A DNA stretch of 64,000 nt from Proteles cristata cristata (taxonomy: Eukaryota; Chordata; Mammalia; Carnivora; Hyaenidae): NCBI GenBank assembly GCA_017311185.1, contig JAESUZ010001071.1, positions 434,001 to 498,000 on the forward strand, written 5' to 3'. Below, in pieces: positions 22,661-35,126 of this stretch. A model generated the notes under the pieces. That model was not told the origin of the DNA. It made no database searches and saw only the letters and a list, made by a program, of their open reading frames with translations. Within the stretch, counting starts at the first letter, position 1; each line of letters begins with the position of its first letter. The position numbers and the translations under genes were made by a program.

Positions 22661-24480
22661 CCTTTGCTAAACAGGGGCTACTATTGGGATTGAGAAGAGA
22701 CCAAACAGCAAGAATTTTTTCCTCTGAAATATCAATCGGGAAGGCCACTCAATTTAGATATAGGACTGCAACCAAGCAATGCAGCCTCGCCTAATTTTTA
22801 AACGCAACTTCACCAACATGACCCTCCAAGTTCATTTTATTCTATTTGCTTTCTTCTTTCACCAATATATTTTTTTGTTTTGATATGCTTGGAAAAACTG
22901 TCATGAAAAGTTAGTTGTCTGTGTCAAAATTCTTAAGAATGTATTTATTCAGAACTTGTTGTAATGGATCATCAATTCAACTATACAATGGCAGTGGTAG
23001 GTCATCTCTAAATAGTTGTCATTTCAACTATGCAGTACGTCTATATTGCATAACAATATTTGACCTACAATTTGAAATTAATAGCCCAGGAAGGAAAACA
23101 AAGGTACTCAAAGTTATGATATCAATAATAATAATGATGGTGTTTGTTGGTAAGTACAGATCTTGGCATAATGCAAACCATTTGTAATATAGTACTTTAT
23201 ATTGACCAAAACAGACTTAACAATCCCCTCAGCTTTACTAAACTTTAAATAGGTTTCTTCCAGACTATAGACCCCCGACCTCCCTTATAGCATTTACTTG
23301 TAGAAAACTTTTGATCATAAATTTTTCTCTGGCCCTTTAAGGTCTAAATCTTCCCCCAGTCTAGCCTGTTTGACAATTTGGAAATGTCTTTCTTAAGGAC
23401 CTGCAAACCATTTCTTCAAAATGTAATCATCAATAAAGACAGCCTTCCTATCTTCCAGTATCTGTGAGAGAGTAGGAGGCTAACTTAGATAAACACCAAT
23501 TAGCAAACACACAAGGCCTAATCACACTGACAAGTACTCCTCATACTCTCCAGTACTTTCCCACTAACTCACCTCAACACTTAATAACTCTCCCACCCTG
23601 TTTCAATGGAGTTGAGTCTGAGGAGGGGAAGAAAAGTTCTCCTTCACCCTTTTAGGATTCCTGACTAGGCCTGAAATTTAAACTTATAAAGAGAGAGATT
23701 AATGGGAAAAAGCATACAAATTATTTAAATTTTATATGATGGACACCTCTGTAAGGAAATGAAAACCCAAGGAAAGAGTTAAACCTGTGTATTTTTATGC
23801 TCCATTCAATGAGTACAGAGTTGTAGTGGAATAGGGCAGGCTAAGAGTATGAGAAAAATGTCACCTACTAGAGAGAACTAGCAAAGTCTGTTAGGGGTCT
23901 TCTTGGCATCCCGATGTCTTTGGAGAGAAGGATTGGAAGGTGCTTCTTCTTAACGATTTTATGATGTGTTACAGGGAAGAAGAGTAAGGGGAAGAGGAAA
24001 GCAGAATGACCTTCCTGTCTCTTCCATTTCCTCAAATTTCTTCAGCTTAAAATATATAATATGCCAAGATGCCATACCTTGGGATAGAATATCCTAAACA
24101 TCATTAAGTTCAAATTCTCTACCCTATTGTGACAGACTAAATAAAATCTTCCTTGCTTATTTGACTTGTTCAGTATAATATTTATTTAATAATACACATT
24201 ATCTCAGGATTTCTAATAAACAAAAAGAGAAAATCATATTATTGGCTACTGCTTATACTTGAGGGAACTCAAAATGAAATCAGAGTTCATTGTCATATAG
24301 CTTATTATTCTTCTACATTCCACCCAGTAGGAGAGACCTGATGACACAGGACTCACACTTCATTTCTTAGTAATGAGTTCATGTCCATTATGACTCAAGT
24401 CTAGGGTTGGGGCAACCTGCTCAGCCCTCAAGTTACTATTAAGTCACAAATTCAAAGTACCTAACCGTGTAAAGCAAGGT
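22661..24480. other. Unassigned DNA
   Basis: No gene. 23200-23640 has an LTR-like feel (C-rich, AATAAAGACAGCC, CCCACCCTGTTTC) but no clear boundaries. Confidence 0.4.
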
Positions 24481-24639
24481 GAGGAAGAGCGTGCTGATGC
24501 GAGTTAGGAGCCTAGCATTCAGGTTTCAGCTATTTAGGCCCACCCTGTTGCTAGAATATGAAAATGTTACCTAAACTTTATACCTCTCCAATTACTCATT
24601 TATAAAGTAGGATAGCTGTGAGAGTTAGAGTTAGGAATA

Positions 24640-24885
24640 TTCATTAACATTTATGGAAGGCTTATTGTGTCCCATGCATTTTTAAAAGGTAGCTTACATA
24701 CAACAACACATTCAATGCCCCAAGAAAGTCATAAGTAGCTAGATTATCATTCACATTTTACAAACCAGGAAACTCAAAGCAGAGAGTAAGTATTTGCACA
24801 TACAAACAATGACAGGAAGTGTTAGAGCCAGGATGGGAAAGCACAGAGTCTGACACAGAAGCCCATGCCCTTATCAAGCTACACA
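24640..24885 (+). mobile_element. MIR, sense
   Basis: Near-complete MIR order: ATTAACATTTATGGAAGGCTTATTGTGTCCCATGCA, ATTCATGTCC-like core, TTATCATTCACATTTTACAAACCAGGAAACTCAAAGCAGAGAG, GTTAGAGCCAGGATGGGAAAGCACAGAGTCTGACACAGAAGCCCATGCCCTTATCA. The 64-codon frame at 24819 lies inside it. An antisense MIR-like stretch precedes it (24480-24630). Confidence 0.8.
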
Positions 24886-26649
24886 GCATCTCTACAGGTG
24901 TGAAGTACCAGGCCAGCACTCAGGATGTGGCATATGGTGCACACTCAAAGAGTTTCATCATTGCCACCATTATTTACCCTTTTATTAATATGCAAATATG
25001 TCACTCCTGTTAGAATATTTCAATAGAATACAAACAGATTCTTTGGGGTCACATTTATAAGATAGGAAACTATTTGGGAAGCTATATATACATATATATA
25101 CATATATGTGTGTGTGTATATGTATAGCGAGAGTGAGAGAACATATATATAAATGAGAAGCTAGTACATCCACCCCATTTTACATAGGATATTTGACAGA
25201 CAAAAATTATGTACATAATCAAAATATCTTACAGCATCCATTCCTGAAAGAAAAGTAACAAAGTGTGAAGTTCAAGAGTGAGAGGGAGGAAGTTGGATTG
25301 GAGAGGAGTATGGAAACCAAAACCAACACCTATTTCACAGGAGGGTAATTTTCCTTCTTTCCTTTACTGTATTATTTCCATAATCTGTGACATTACAATA
25401 AACATAATTTCCCCCTAAATGCTTCAATGCAATGTAAATAAAATAGATCATAAGTATGAAAACTTTGGATATAAAATTGTCAAAATTTCAAAAGAAGGCC
25501 AAAAGGACCTTTGCTGGATACCTTCTAAAGGGGCATGATCATCTTCAGTCATAAAAAAATGCAAGCCACTCTTAACAACGGAAGCATCATAATGTCATTT
25601 AACATAGATCCAAATGGATGAAGATGATAATTACTTTAAATCTGCTAGAGAATTAAAAAGCTAAGAGAATCTCAATAGTGCCTAAAATAGACTAGATAAT
25701 TAAAGCATTATTTGCATGCTTTACAACCAAAAAAAGGTGTCTGTTTATATTCCTAGGTATTATTCTGTGTGAAGACCACATATTGACAAATAAACAAACT
25801 CATGGCAAATCTTCTATTCTTATAGCAACACCATCTCCTTCTTGTCAGGCTTTTTGTTGGAAAATTCCTTTTGTCATTTAGGGAGCAACACTGATACCTT
25901 ATAAAATCACCTTATTGCCTCAAACTGTCTACAAAAAAAGTCCAAACTCATTTTGTCTGATGAAAGGGCTATTACTCCTTGTCAATCAAATGATCACTTT
26001 GTCCCTTTTTACACACCAATATGGAAACTTTGCTGGTTGGCTTATTAATACTAAGAACCAGAGAAAAGGTAACACTGTGAATGGATATGCAAACATTTCA
26101 AATGATCTTTAAATTACCCACTGCAATCTTTGGCTAAAGGTGAATAGAATCTGGTAATTATTTTAATTGATAATGTGTTTTCGCATAGCAAGTGTTATTT
26201 CCAAAGGTTAATTATTTACATAACCTCTCTGAGTTATCTCCTGCTGTCTTGGAATTTATCTCACAAAACTTAAATTCAAAAAATCTAAATTTGCCTTTCT
26301 ATAGCATCCAAGAGTTATAAGGATGATTAAAAAGGAAGCAACTAATAATTTATTCAAACTTTTTATGAATATCTCACAAATGGTCTCCAATTATTTAGAA
26401 AATCTAGATTAGACTTAAAAATCTGACTCTATTTATAGATAAGAACATTTCTGACAATATTTAAAAACAGAGAAATAACCTATTTAAAGGACATAACACA
26501 TTCATTTTGGATTACTATATAGTAAGACTATTACATATAAGAAACACTAACATATTGTTTGGGGTTTTTTATTTATTAAGCTATGATTTGTTTTAGATTA
26601 GTTATCACATTAAATATTCCACTAAATATTAAATATTCCCTTCATGTGG
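24886..26649. other. Unique AT-rich DNA
   Basis: No gene or repeat recognised apart from the TA/TG tract at 25083. Confidence 0.5.
25083..25127. repeat. TA/TG-rich simple repeat
   Basis: TATATACATATATATACATATATGTGTGTGTGTATATG, an alternating purine-pyrimidine tract. Confidence 0.9.
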
Positions 26650-27265
26650 TAAATTTCAGGCCCCTCATAACCCCCACTCTCCTAGTATTAATTCTGGTAT
26701 TATTTCCCTCTCACTGAATGTGGATGAGACTTATGACTTACTTCTAACCAGGAAATATGGCAAAGATGATTGGATGTCACTCCTATGATTACACTGTAAA
26801 ATTTCACCTTGTTAGCAATCTCTATCTAAAGACTCTCAAACAATATTTAGAGATTGTCCTATATGACTTGATAAAGTAGGCAACCACGTTGAAGCAACCC
26901 AAGTGACAAGAAAATATGAGTAGCCTCTAGGAATAAGGAAATATGAGTGGCCTCTAGAAGCTGAGGGTGGTGGGCCTCCAACCAATAGCCAACAAGGAGT
27001 TGAGGCCTTAAGTACTAACACCTAAAGGAATTTTATTGCCAACAAGCTGAGGGAGCCTGGAAGTACATTTTTCTTCAGCTGGGCCCCTTTCTAAGAACAC
27101 AACCCAATGACCACTTTGATTATATCCTTGTAAAGCTCAGAGCAGAGAATCCAGTTGAGCCTTGTTCAGACTCTTGATTTACAAATAACTTTTATATAAT
27201 CAATATGTGTTGTTTCATGCCACAACATTTGCGGTAATTTGTAATGCAGCAATAGTAAGCTAATA
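26650..27265 (+). mobile_element. MLT1-like (ERVL-MaLR) LTR relic
   Basis: The segment has the order of an MLT1-type LTR: a CCCCC-rich start, TGAATGTGGATGAGACTTATGA, then GGATGTCACTCC, GTGGCCTCTAGAAGCTGAG, and an end reading TGTTGTTTCATGCCAC then GGTAATTTGTAATGCAGCAA. A degenerate internal duplication (AGAAAATATGAGTAGCCTCTAG and GGAAATATGAGTGGCCTCTAG) lies at 26905-26960. No internal viral sequence follows, so it is a solo LTR or a fragment, and old. Confidence 0.65.
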
Positions 27266-27589
27266 AGCTTCATATTTTGCTATTAACTAAATGATAATTC
27301 AAGTATCAAGTACCAAACCCCAAAATTTATACTTGCACATGATAAAAAGAACATAATAAAGAATGATGGTAAAAATGTCTTTCTCATAGGAAGTCCTACT
27401 TCTAAAATGTTAACCATTATTAAAGCATTCTTACATAACCTAACAAAAATCTCCGAAACAATTTCAAGTAATTTATGAGAGATTCTATTTCTCCATAATT
27501 TTTCCTGAATACATGTACTTAAAATTATTTAATTTGAATGAAAGGGATATATTAGTAAATAGATGTTTAAGTTTTCATTGTTTTAAATC
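27266..27589. other. AT-rich DNA between repeats
   Basis: Nothing recognised. Confidence 0.5.
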
Positions 27590-28032
27590 TATCAGTGAGA
27601 TTAGAATATTTCCATTTGTTCAACTGAAATTGGACTGCCATTTCTTCTGTGAATGATCTGTTTATATTCTTTGCCCACTTTTACTTAGTAGTTTATTATT
27701 TTCTTATCAATTTATGAAATTCATTAGTATATATTACTAATAGTAATATACATATATATTGCCTTATAAATGCTTAAATTTTTTCCCAATTTTCTTATTT
27801 GTTTCTTGACTTAGATTTGGATATCTATTTCTCTGGAGAAATGTTTAAATTTAATGAATTCAAATTTGTAAAGCTTCCCCTTCATGGTAATTCTAAAATA
27901 AATACTTTTAAAAAACAGTGTTTACCGAGTATGGGTTTTACAATCTGATTTATTTCACTTACTTCTTTAAAAAAGCTGAGAGTGACCCACTAAAGTAATT
28001 TCTTATAGCTTTGAAGTTAAAAATATGTTCCT
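27590..28032 (-). mobile_element. Old L1M-type 3' region, antisense
   Basis: ATCTGTTTATATTCTTTGCCCACTTTT, then TTTGGATATCTATTTCTCTGG and CTTCCCCTTCATGGTAATTCT follow the order of reverse-complemented old L1 3' UTRs. It may continue beyond the SINE at 28033 into 28161-28480, but that is not clear. Confidence 0.5.
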
Positions 28033-28160
28033 AGGGGTGCCTGAGTTGGTTAAGCATATGACTCTTGGTCTCCTCTCAGGTCTTGATCAGTTTCTTGAGT
28101 TCAAATCCCGAACTGGGCTCTGATGGGTGTGTAGGCTACTTAAATTTTAAAAGTTCCTAT
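28033..28160 (+). mobile_element. Carnivore tRNA-Lys SINE, short old form with head deletion
   Basis: TAGGGGTGCCTGAGTTGGTTAAGCA lacks part of the usual GGTGGCTCAGT stretch. B-box TTGAGTTCAAATCCCG, then GGGCTCTGATGGGTGTGTAG and a TTAAATTTTAAAA end. The A-box loss makes it transcriptionally dead. Confidence 0.8.
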
Positions 28161-28775
28161 TCTTTTGATGAGTACAATATATATTTAGCATAAATCCATT
28201 ATATTGATAAATTCATAGATTACCTATTACTTTTCTCCTCAAATATTTATAGAAACACAAAACTGTGGAGTATTAGAACTATAATAGACCCCCTACTAAC
28301 TTCTGATTGATTTAGATGATGGTTCTATGTTGTGCTTTTTATTTATATAAATTACATACTATCACTATTTTATACAGTGAAGATGTATATCCATATGTGT
28401 AAGATTTGCTTTGTTCATCATTCCACTGACTTACCATTTGGACCTCTTTCCTTTTTTTTCAAAGATAAATCTTTTCTGATATCCTGACTGCCTTTCAGAG
28501 TTGATGAGTTAGGTGATATCAAAAAGTTAGCCATCACTGTTATTTCCTCTCAAAGCCATTGTACAACCAATGAAGAATTAGTGATAATAAGATAAAAAAA
28601 AATTAAGCTCTCTCCTTCAAAAAACAATACTAGGGTTTTTCAGAGTCTAAAATATTCCTAGAATGTTAAAAACAGCCTGGGATTTAAGATGTCAAAGCAC
28701 TATGGAGATCAACTTTGACAAAAATCCAGCAAATTGGAAGATGCAGTAGAGTTTAACTTCAACCAATATTCCACT

Positions 28776-28778
<3 letters not shown>
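28161..28778. other. Unassigned AT-rich DNA between L1M fragments
   Basis: Perhaps more decayed L1M; no landmark is clear. Confidence 0.4.

Positions 28779-28813
<35 letters not shown>
28779..28813. repeat. (AC)n microsatellite
   Basis: About 17 uninterrupted AC units. Other dinucleotide tracts: (AC)n 44091-44121 and 58806-58843 (imperfect), TA/TG-rich 25083-25127. Confidence 0.95.
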
Positions 28814-28815
<2 letters not shown>

Positions 28816-29050
28816 CCAGTACAAATCCTGCACTTGTGTCCAAGGAGATGTGTATGAAATTATTTACTGCAATATTATTCCTAAAAATGAAAAGCTAGGG
28901 GAACTAGTACTAACAGAACAATGAATAAATAAATTTGGTATATTTGTACTTGAAAAAGGGCAATATAATGAAAGAGCTAAAGCTGTAAGGGTTATTCGCT
29001 GGAACACTAGCTGCTGTGTACAACAGATCAAAAAACTATAGATAATTATT
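28814..29050 (+). mobile_element. Old L1M-type 3' fragment
   Basis: Text such as CCTGCACTTGTGTCCAAGGAGATGTGTATGAAATTATTTACTGCAATATTATTC, then ACAATGAATAAATAAATTTGG, resembles the ORF2 C-terminus/3' UTR junction of old L1s (the CACTGCAGCATT and GGTTAAATAAATT landmarks). No open frame remains. Confidence 0.45.
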
Positions 29051-29089
29051 TCTTTACTTACAAAATATATAAAGCAGGTATTCCTCATC

Positions 29090-29340
29090 AGCTGTCAGCT
29101 TTTATCCAAGCGGTACTTTAGGGACTAGGCTTTTCCATCTTGTAGTTCCACCATCCTCTAGGACCTTGTCATCGTCTTCATCTTGTGAGCAGAAATGGAA
29201 AGATGTCAGCATTAGTTAAAATACTTGAACCAGAAACATCCCATCCCTTCCAGTCATGTTTCATTTACATAGACCTCAATCATATGGCCACATTTATCTA
29301 TAAAGGTTAGGAAATAAGAGTCTAGCTGTAAGACATTTTC
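29090..29340. mobile_element. Old MER-type repeat, unnamed, second copy
   Basis: CCATCTTGTAGTTCCACCATCCTCTAGGACCTTGTCATCGTC, ACATAGACCTCAATCATATGGCCACA and AGTCTAGCTGTAAGACA correspond to the family of the copy at 36165, in the same orientation. Confidence 0.45.
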
Positions 29341-29374
29341 CCCAAAAAACCAGATTTTAAAAATTAGTAACTTG

Positions 29375-29595
29375 AGGGGCGCCTGGGTGGCTTAGTCGGT
29401 TAAGCGTCCAACTTTCCCTTGGGTCATGATCTTGCAGTTTGTGGGTTCGAGCCCCGCGTCGGGCTCTGTGCTGACTGCCAGCTCAGAGCCTGGAGTCTAT
29501 TTCAGAGTCTGTGTCTCCCTCTCTCTCTAACCCTCCCCTGCTCATGCTCTCTCTCTCTCTCTCTCTCCTAGAAATAAATAAAAAATTAAAAAAAA
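29375..29595 (+). mobile_element. Young carnivore SINE, TGCC subfamily
   Basis: GGGGCGCCTGGGTGGCTTAGTCGG head, TTTGTGGGTTCGAGCCCCGCG, CTGACTGCCAGCTCAGAGCC, CTCTCCTAGAAATAAATAAAA tail. Perfect duplication AATTAGTAACTT (ending 29373 and at 29596-29607). Confidence 0.97.
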
Positions 29596-29607
29596 AATTA
29601 GTAACTT

Positions 29608-31130
29608 GGTAGGCATTAGTCTTACAAACGTAATATTGAGGAAAGAGCAAGTTGAAAAAGGACATGACTGATATATGTATATATAAAATTCAAATGCATG
29701 CAAACCGTACAGTGTTGAAGAAAAATGCTTACATGATACAAATATATAGAAATCCATGGAAATGATCAATCCTAAACTCAGGAGAGTAGTTATCTTGAAA
29801 GTAAGAAAGGGGGTATGTTGGGGTGAAATATATAAGGGACTAGCTTTATTTATGTTTTATTTTTTAAACTATGCACATATGCTCTAACACAGAATATTTC
29901 AAAACATATTTTTAAAAGAACCTGATAAACCATAATTTTTGTGAGAAAATATAAGCCACATAAGGCAACTGACTAGATTATTTTACAAAGTGGGTTGTGT
30001 GGATGAGAGAAAAGTTGGAACTGAGATTGCACAATGCTAACATATCTCAGAGCACTAATTAGAACTTGCATTTATATGAAAGAAGAGAATAGGTACATTT
30101 GTGTGATAAAGATCTAGAAATGGGTATTAAAATGAAGAACTAGAAGCCTTTTTAAAATCTACTTATACAGGTTCCTAAGAAATGCTTTCTCTTTAAGTCA
30201 CAATGTTATAGCATTATGCTCCCTAAGACATGCTGAAATGTGCCTATTGGCTCTAATCAATTAAAGAAAAACCAAAACTAGCTAGAATAACAAGTGGAGC
30301 TGTTTACTGTGAATTCCACTAAGGAAAATCTCATCAAAATCTCATGATGATGGAAATCTTATCATCATAGTGAAAATTTATTCTTTGACTTCTTTAGCTT
30401 TTCTCTGCTTGAGGACTAATTTGCCATGGTCAGAATGCCTTCAAGTATCCCCTACTATATTAAACTATTTTATTGCACTTTTTTCTGAAGTACTGATAAT
30501 TTCATATTAGTATTCCTAAAATATGTCCTTGGCCAGATATCTAAGTACTTTTAAAGTTATTTTAATTAACCAATTAATCTTTATTTTGTCCATTAGCATA
30601 TTTGAAGATATGAAGCACTTATCTGCACTCAATTACTGCCAAATACTTAAGTTTAAAAATTTGCTTCCAGGACAAAAATCAAGCAACATAAGAAGTCCAA
30701 TGATTGTATGCCATAATTGGAAGTTGGAATAATTGAAAACAAATATTGATGGCTAAACAGTGAGAACAGTAGATAATACCTGTCTGGAAATTCAGAGACA
30801 TCATTAAGAAAAACTTCACAGAGGAAAAGAGAGTTTATGTCAGGGTTTGCAGCCTATATTTGATTTCACTATGAAGGGAAAAGACAGAAACAAATTTTAA
30901 AATAATATTTATTTAGACTATATTATCCTTGATAAAATCACAAATATCTGTTATGTGAGAAGACCGGCAGGTACAGGAAACTATTCAATTCCTTCTCTAC
31001 CTACTGAATCACTTTATAGATACATTCCCATATCCATAAAAGAGGATTTTATTTATATTTATCTGTGAAAATCATTTACTTCAACAAAGTTAATATGATG
31101 ACACCTAAAGGTACAATGACTACCATATAT
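29608..31130. other. Unique AT-rich DNA
   Basis: No gene or repeat recognised. Confidence 0.5.
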
Positions 31131-31144
31131 TCTCAACACCAGGG

Positions 31145-31380
31145 TTTTTTTTTTTTTTTTTCATTTTTTTCTTTGTTTTTTTTAACATTTATTTATTTTT
31201 GAGAGACAAAGAGAGACACAGCATGAGCAGGATAGGGACAGACAGAGAGGAGACACAAAATTTGAAGCAGGCTCCAGGCTGAGCTGTCAGCACAGAGCTG
31301 GATGCAAGGCTCAAACCTACTAATCATAAGATCATGACCTGAGCCAAAGACATTTAACCGACTGTGCCACCCAGGAGCCC
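31145..31380 (-). mobile_element. Carnivore tRNA-Lys SINE, antisense
   Basis: Poly-T start, AACATTTATTTATTTTTGAGAGA, GAGCTGTCAGCACAGAGC, CTGTGCCACCCAGGAGCCC head. Duplication CTCAACACCAG / CTCAACACTAG on either side. Confidence 0.93.
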
Positions 31381-31439
31381 CTCAACACTAGTTTATAGTA
31401 AGTAAATAAATGTGATTTTTAAAATTATTGAATGCCTTT

Positions 31440-31631
31440 GGCTCTGGCAGGAAGCAGGCTGCAGGAAAACGTTTACATGCTCTTTTTTAAGAATTCAAAC
31501 CTGGAGCTGATCCAACAGCCAGAGAAGTAGGGGGACCCTCATCCCTCAGACACAGCAGTGTTGAGACCAGAGGACTTAGAATTCCAAGAGTCCAGGCCAC
31601 AGGGTTACAGAGATGTCTCCAGGTGCCCACA
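31440..31631. other. Unassigned block in front of the L1
   Basis: GC-richer than its surroundings (GGCAGGAAGCAGGCTGCAGG, GAAGTAGGGGGACCCTCATCC, GTCCAGGCCACAGGGTTACAGAG). It joins L1 ORF2 sequence near 31640. It may be L1 5' sequence brought next to ORF2 by an internal deletion, or a separate repeat. Confidence 0.35.
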
Positions 31632-32018
31632 GGGACAGATGAATGAAACTAAGAGCTAGTTTTTTGAAAAAATAAACAAAAGTGATAAACCCCTAGCCAG
31701 ATTTCTCAAAAAGAGAGGACCCAAACACATAAAATCACGAATGAAATTGGACATATCACAAAAAAACTCTCAGAAGTACAATTATCAGAGAATACAATGA
31801 AAAATTATATGCCAATAAACTGGACAACCTGGAAGAAATGGACAAATTTCTAGACACCCACACACTACCAAAACTCAAATGGGAATAAATTGAAAATTTG
31901 AAAAGACCTATAAGTAGCAAAGATATTAAATCAGTTATCAAAAATCTCCCAAAAAATAAAGAGTCCTAGGCCACATGGTTTCCCAGGGGAATTCTACCAG
32001 ACATTTAAAGCAGAGTTA

Positions 32019-32246
32019 GGGGCGCCTGGGTGGCTTAGTCAGTTAAGATCCAACTTTCACTTAGGTCATGATCTCGCGGTTCGTGGGTTTGAGCCCCGCG
32101 TCGGGCTCCGTGCTGACTGCCAGCTCAGAGCCTGGAGCCTGTTTCAGAGTCTGTATCTCCCTCTCTCTCTGACCCTCCCCTGCTCACGCTGTCTCTTTCT
32201 CCCTCCTAGAAATAAATAAAAACATTAAAAAAATTAAAAGAAAAAT
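32019..32246 (+). mobile_element. Young carnivore SINE, TGCC subfamily, inside L1
   Basis: GGGGCGCCTGGGTGGCTTAG head, CTGACTGCCAGCTCAGAGCC, CCTCCTAGAAATAAATAAAA tail. Perfect duplication AAAGCAGAGTTA (32007-32018, 32247-32258). It splits the L1 ORF2 between joining region and reverse transcriptase. Confidence 0.97.
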
Positions 32247-32871
32247 AAAGCAGAGTTAACACTATCCTTCTCAAGCTGTTCCAAAAAATAGAAATGGAAG
32301 GAAAGCTTCCAGACTCACTCTATGAAGCCAGCACTACCTTGATTCCCAAACCAGACAAAAGACCCTACAATAAAGGAGAATTACAGGCCAATATCCCTGA
32401 TGAACATGGATGCAAAAATTCTCAACAAGATACAGCAAATCGAATGGAACAGCATATAAAAAGAATTATTCATGATGATCAAGTGGGATTCATTCCTGGG
32501 CTGCAGGACTGGTTCAATATTTCCAAATCAATCAATGTGCTACATCACATTAATAAAAGAAAGGATAAGAACCATATGATCCTGTCAATACATGCAGAAA
32601 AAGCATTTGACAGAATATAGCATCCTTTCTTAATAAAAACCCTAAAGAAAGTCAGGATAGAAGGAACATACCTTAACATCATAAAAGTCATATATAAAAA
32701 GCCCACAGCTGATATTATCCCCAAGGGGAAAAACTGAGATCGTCCCCCCTGAGATCAGGAACATGACAGGCATGTCCACTCTCACCAGTGTTTTTTCACA
32801 CGGTGTTGCAGACAACAAAATGAAATAAAGGGCATCCAAACCGGCAAAGAAGAAGTCAAACTTTCACTTTT

Positions 32872-33089
32872 TTTAAATTTTTTTATGTTTATTTATTATT
32901 GAGACAGAGAGAAACAAAACATGAGTTGGGAAGGGGCAGAGAGAGAGAAGGAGACACAGAAACTGAAATAGGCTCCAGGCTCTTAGCTGTCAGCACAGAG
33001 CCCAACGTGGGGCTTTAACCCACAAACTGTAAGATTACAACCTGAGCCGAAGTCGGACGCTTAACTGTCTGAGCTACCTAGACACCCCT
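32872..33089 (-). mobile_element. Carnivore SINE, antisense, inside L1 reverse transcriptase
   Basis: TTTATGTTTATTTATTATTGAGACAG tail, GCTGTCAGCACAGAGCC, GAGCTACCTAGACACCCC head. Perfect duplication AAACTTTCACTTTT (32858-32871, 33090-33103), directly in front of the L1 motif C codons. Confidence 0.96.
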
Positions 33090-35126
33090 AAACTTTCACT
33101 TTTCACAGAAGACAGGATACTTTACATGGAAAACCTGAAAGACTCCTGCTAAAACTGATACATGAATTCAGCAAAGTCGCAGGTTGCTGCATTTCTATAC
33201 ACCAATAATGAAGCAATAGAAAGAGAAATCAGGAAATTGATCCCATTTACAATTGCACCAAGAACCAATCATACAATATCTGAGAATAAACCTAACCAAA
33301 GATGTAAAAGATCTCTGTGCTGAAAACTAAAGAAAACTTATAAAGGAAATTGAAGACCCAAAAATGGAAAAATATTCCATGCTCATGGACTGGAAGAGTA
33401 AATATTGTTAAAATGTCATTGCTACCCAAAGCAATCTACACATTCAATGCAATCCCAATCAAAATTGCACTCAAAGCTAGAACAATCTTAAAATTTGTAA
33501 GGAACCACAGAAGACCCCAAATAGACAAAGTAATATTGAAGAAGAAAACCAAAACGGGAGGCATCACAATCCTAGATGTTAGCCTCTACATCAAGCTGTA
33601 ATCATCAAGACAGTATGGTATTGGCACAAAAACAGACAAATAGACCAATGGAATAGAAAAGAGACCTGAAACTGGCCAACCAATCTTTGACTAAGCAGGA
33701 AAGAGTATCCAATGGAAAAAAGACCATCTCTTTAACAAATGGTGGTGGGAGAACCAGACAGCAGCATACAAAAGAATGAAACTAGACCATTTTCTTACAC
33801 CATACACAAAAATAAACTCAAAATGAATGAAAGACTTAAATGTGAGATAGGAAACTACCAAAACCCTAGAGGAGGAAGTAGGGAACAACCTCTTTGACTT
33901 TAGCCACAGCAGTTTCTTGCTTGACTTGTCTCCAAAGGCAAGGGAATTAAAAGCACAAAAGAACTATTGGGACTTCATTAAGATAAAAAGCTTCTGCACT
34001 GCAAAAGAAAAAATCATCAAAATTAAAAGGCAATGGATGGACTGGGAAAAGATATTTGCAAATGATAAATCAGATAAAGGGTTAGTATCCAAAATCTGTA
34101 CAGAACTTCTCAAACTCAACACTCAAAAAGCAAATAATCCAGTGACAAAATGGGCAGAAGACATGAAAAGACACTTCCAAAGAAGACATCCAGATGGTCA
34201 TCCCATATATGAAAAGGTGCTCAACCTCATTCATTATCAGGGAAATACAAATCAAAACCGCAACGAGATACCACTTCACACCCGTCAGAGTGGCTAAAAT
34301 TAACAGCTCAGGCAACAACAGATACTGGCAAGGGTGTGGAGAAACAGGAACCCTTTTGCATTGTTGTGGGAATCCAAACTGGTGGAGCTGCTCTGGAAAA
34401 CAGTGTGGACATTCCTGAAAAACTTAAAAAATTGAACTACCCTATGACCCAGCAATAGCACTACTATGGAATTTATCTAAAGGATACAGGAGAGTTGACT
34501 CATAGGGGCACATAGCAGTGCTTTCAATAATAGCCAAATTATGGAAAGAGCCTAAATGTCGATCAACTGCTGGAACTGATAAAGAAGGTGTGGTTTTTAT
34601 ATGCAATGGAATACTACTTGGCAATGAGAAAGAATGAAATCCTGCCATTTGCAGCAACAGGGACGGAACTGGAAGATATTATACTAACTGAAATAAGTCA
34701 GTCAGAGAAAGACAGATATCATGTTTTAACTCATATGTGGAACTTGAGAAACTTAACAGAAGACCATGGGGGAAGGAAAGGGGAAAAAATTAGTTACAAA
34801 CAGGGATGGAGGCAAACTGTAAGAGACTCTTAAACACAGATAACAAATTGAGGGTTGATGGGGGGAACGGGGAGGGGAGGAGGAAAATGGGTGATAGACA
34901 TTGAGGAGGGCACTTGCTGGGATGAGCACTGGGTGTTGGTGTATGTAAACGATGAATCATGGAATCCACCCCCAAAACCAAGAGCACACTATATACACTG
35001 TATATTAACCAACTCAACAATAAATTCTATTAAAAATTTATTTATTTATTTATTTATTAATTTATTGTTAAACTATGAATGTTGTTATTAACTGCATATA
35101 TACTATGCATTATTAAAGACTATTTG

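Larger units (their letters stand above)
31632..35045 (+). mobile_element. LINE-1, 5'-truncated, dead ORF2 plus 3' UTR, carrying two SINEs
   Basis: Translated pieces are clearly L1 ORF2: NETKS-like joining region (31645), reverse transcriptase fingers and palm (32294-32620, DDQVGFIPG, AEKAFD), thumb (33350-33600, [12 protein letters not shown]) and C-terminal domain (33917-34480). They lie in different frames with stops. Palm motif A reads SIHAEKAFD, with H in place of the catalytic D of SIDAEKAFD. Motif C reads FTED (33102-33113) in place of FADD. The 3' UTR is G-rich (34855-34920, GATGAGCACTGGGTGTT) and ends AATAAATTCTATTAAAAA near 35040. No endonuclease domain is recognised. SINEs interrupt it at 32019-32246 and 32872-33089. 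Confidence 0.93.

Noticed and set aside
33917..34297. 126-codon open frame
   Set aside because: Part of L1 ORF2 C-terminal region in the 31.6-35 kb L1.
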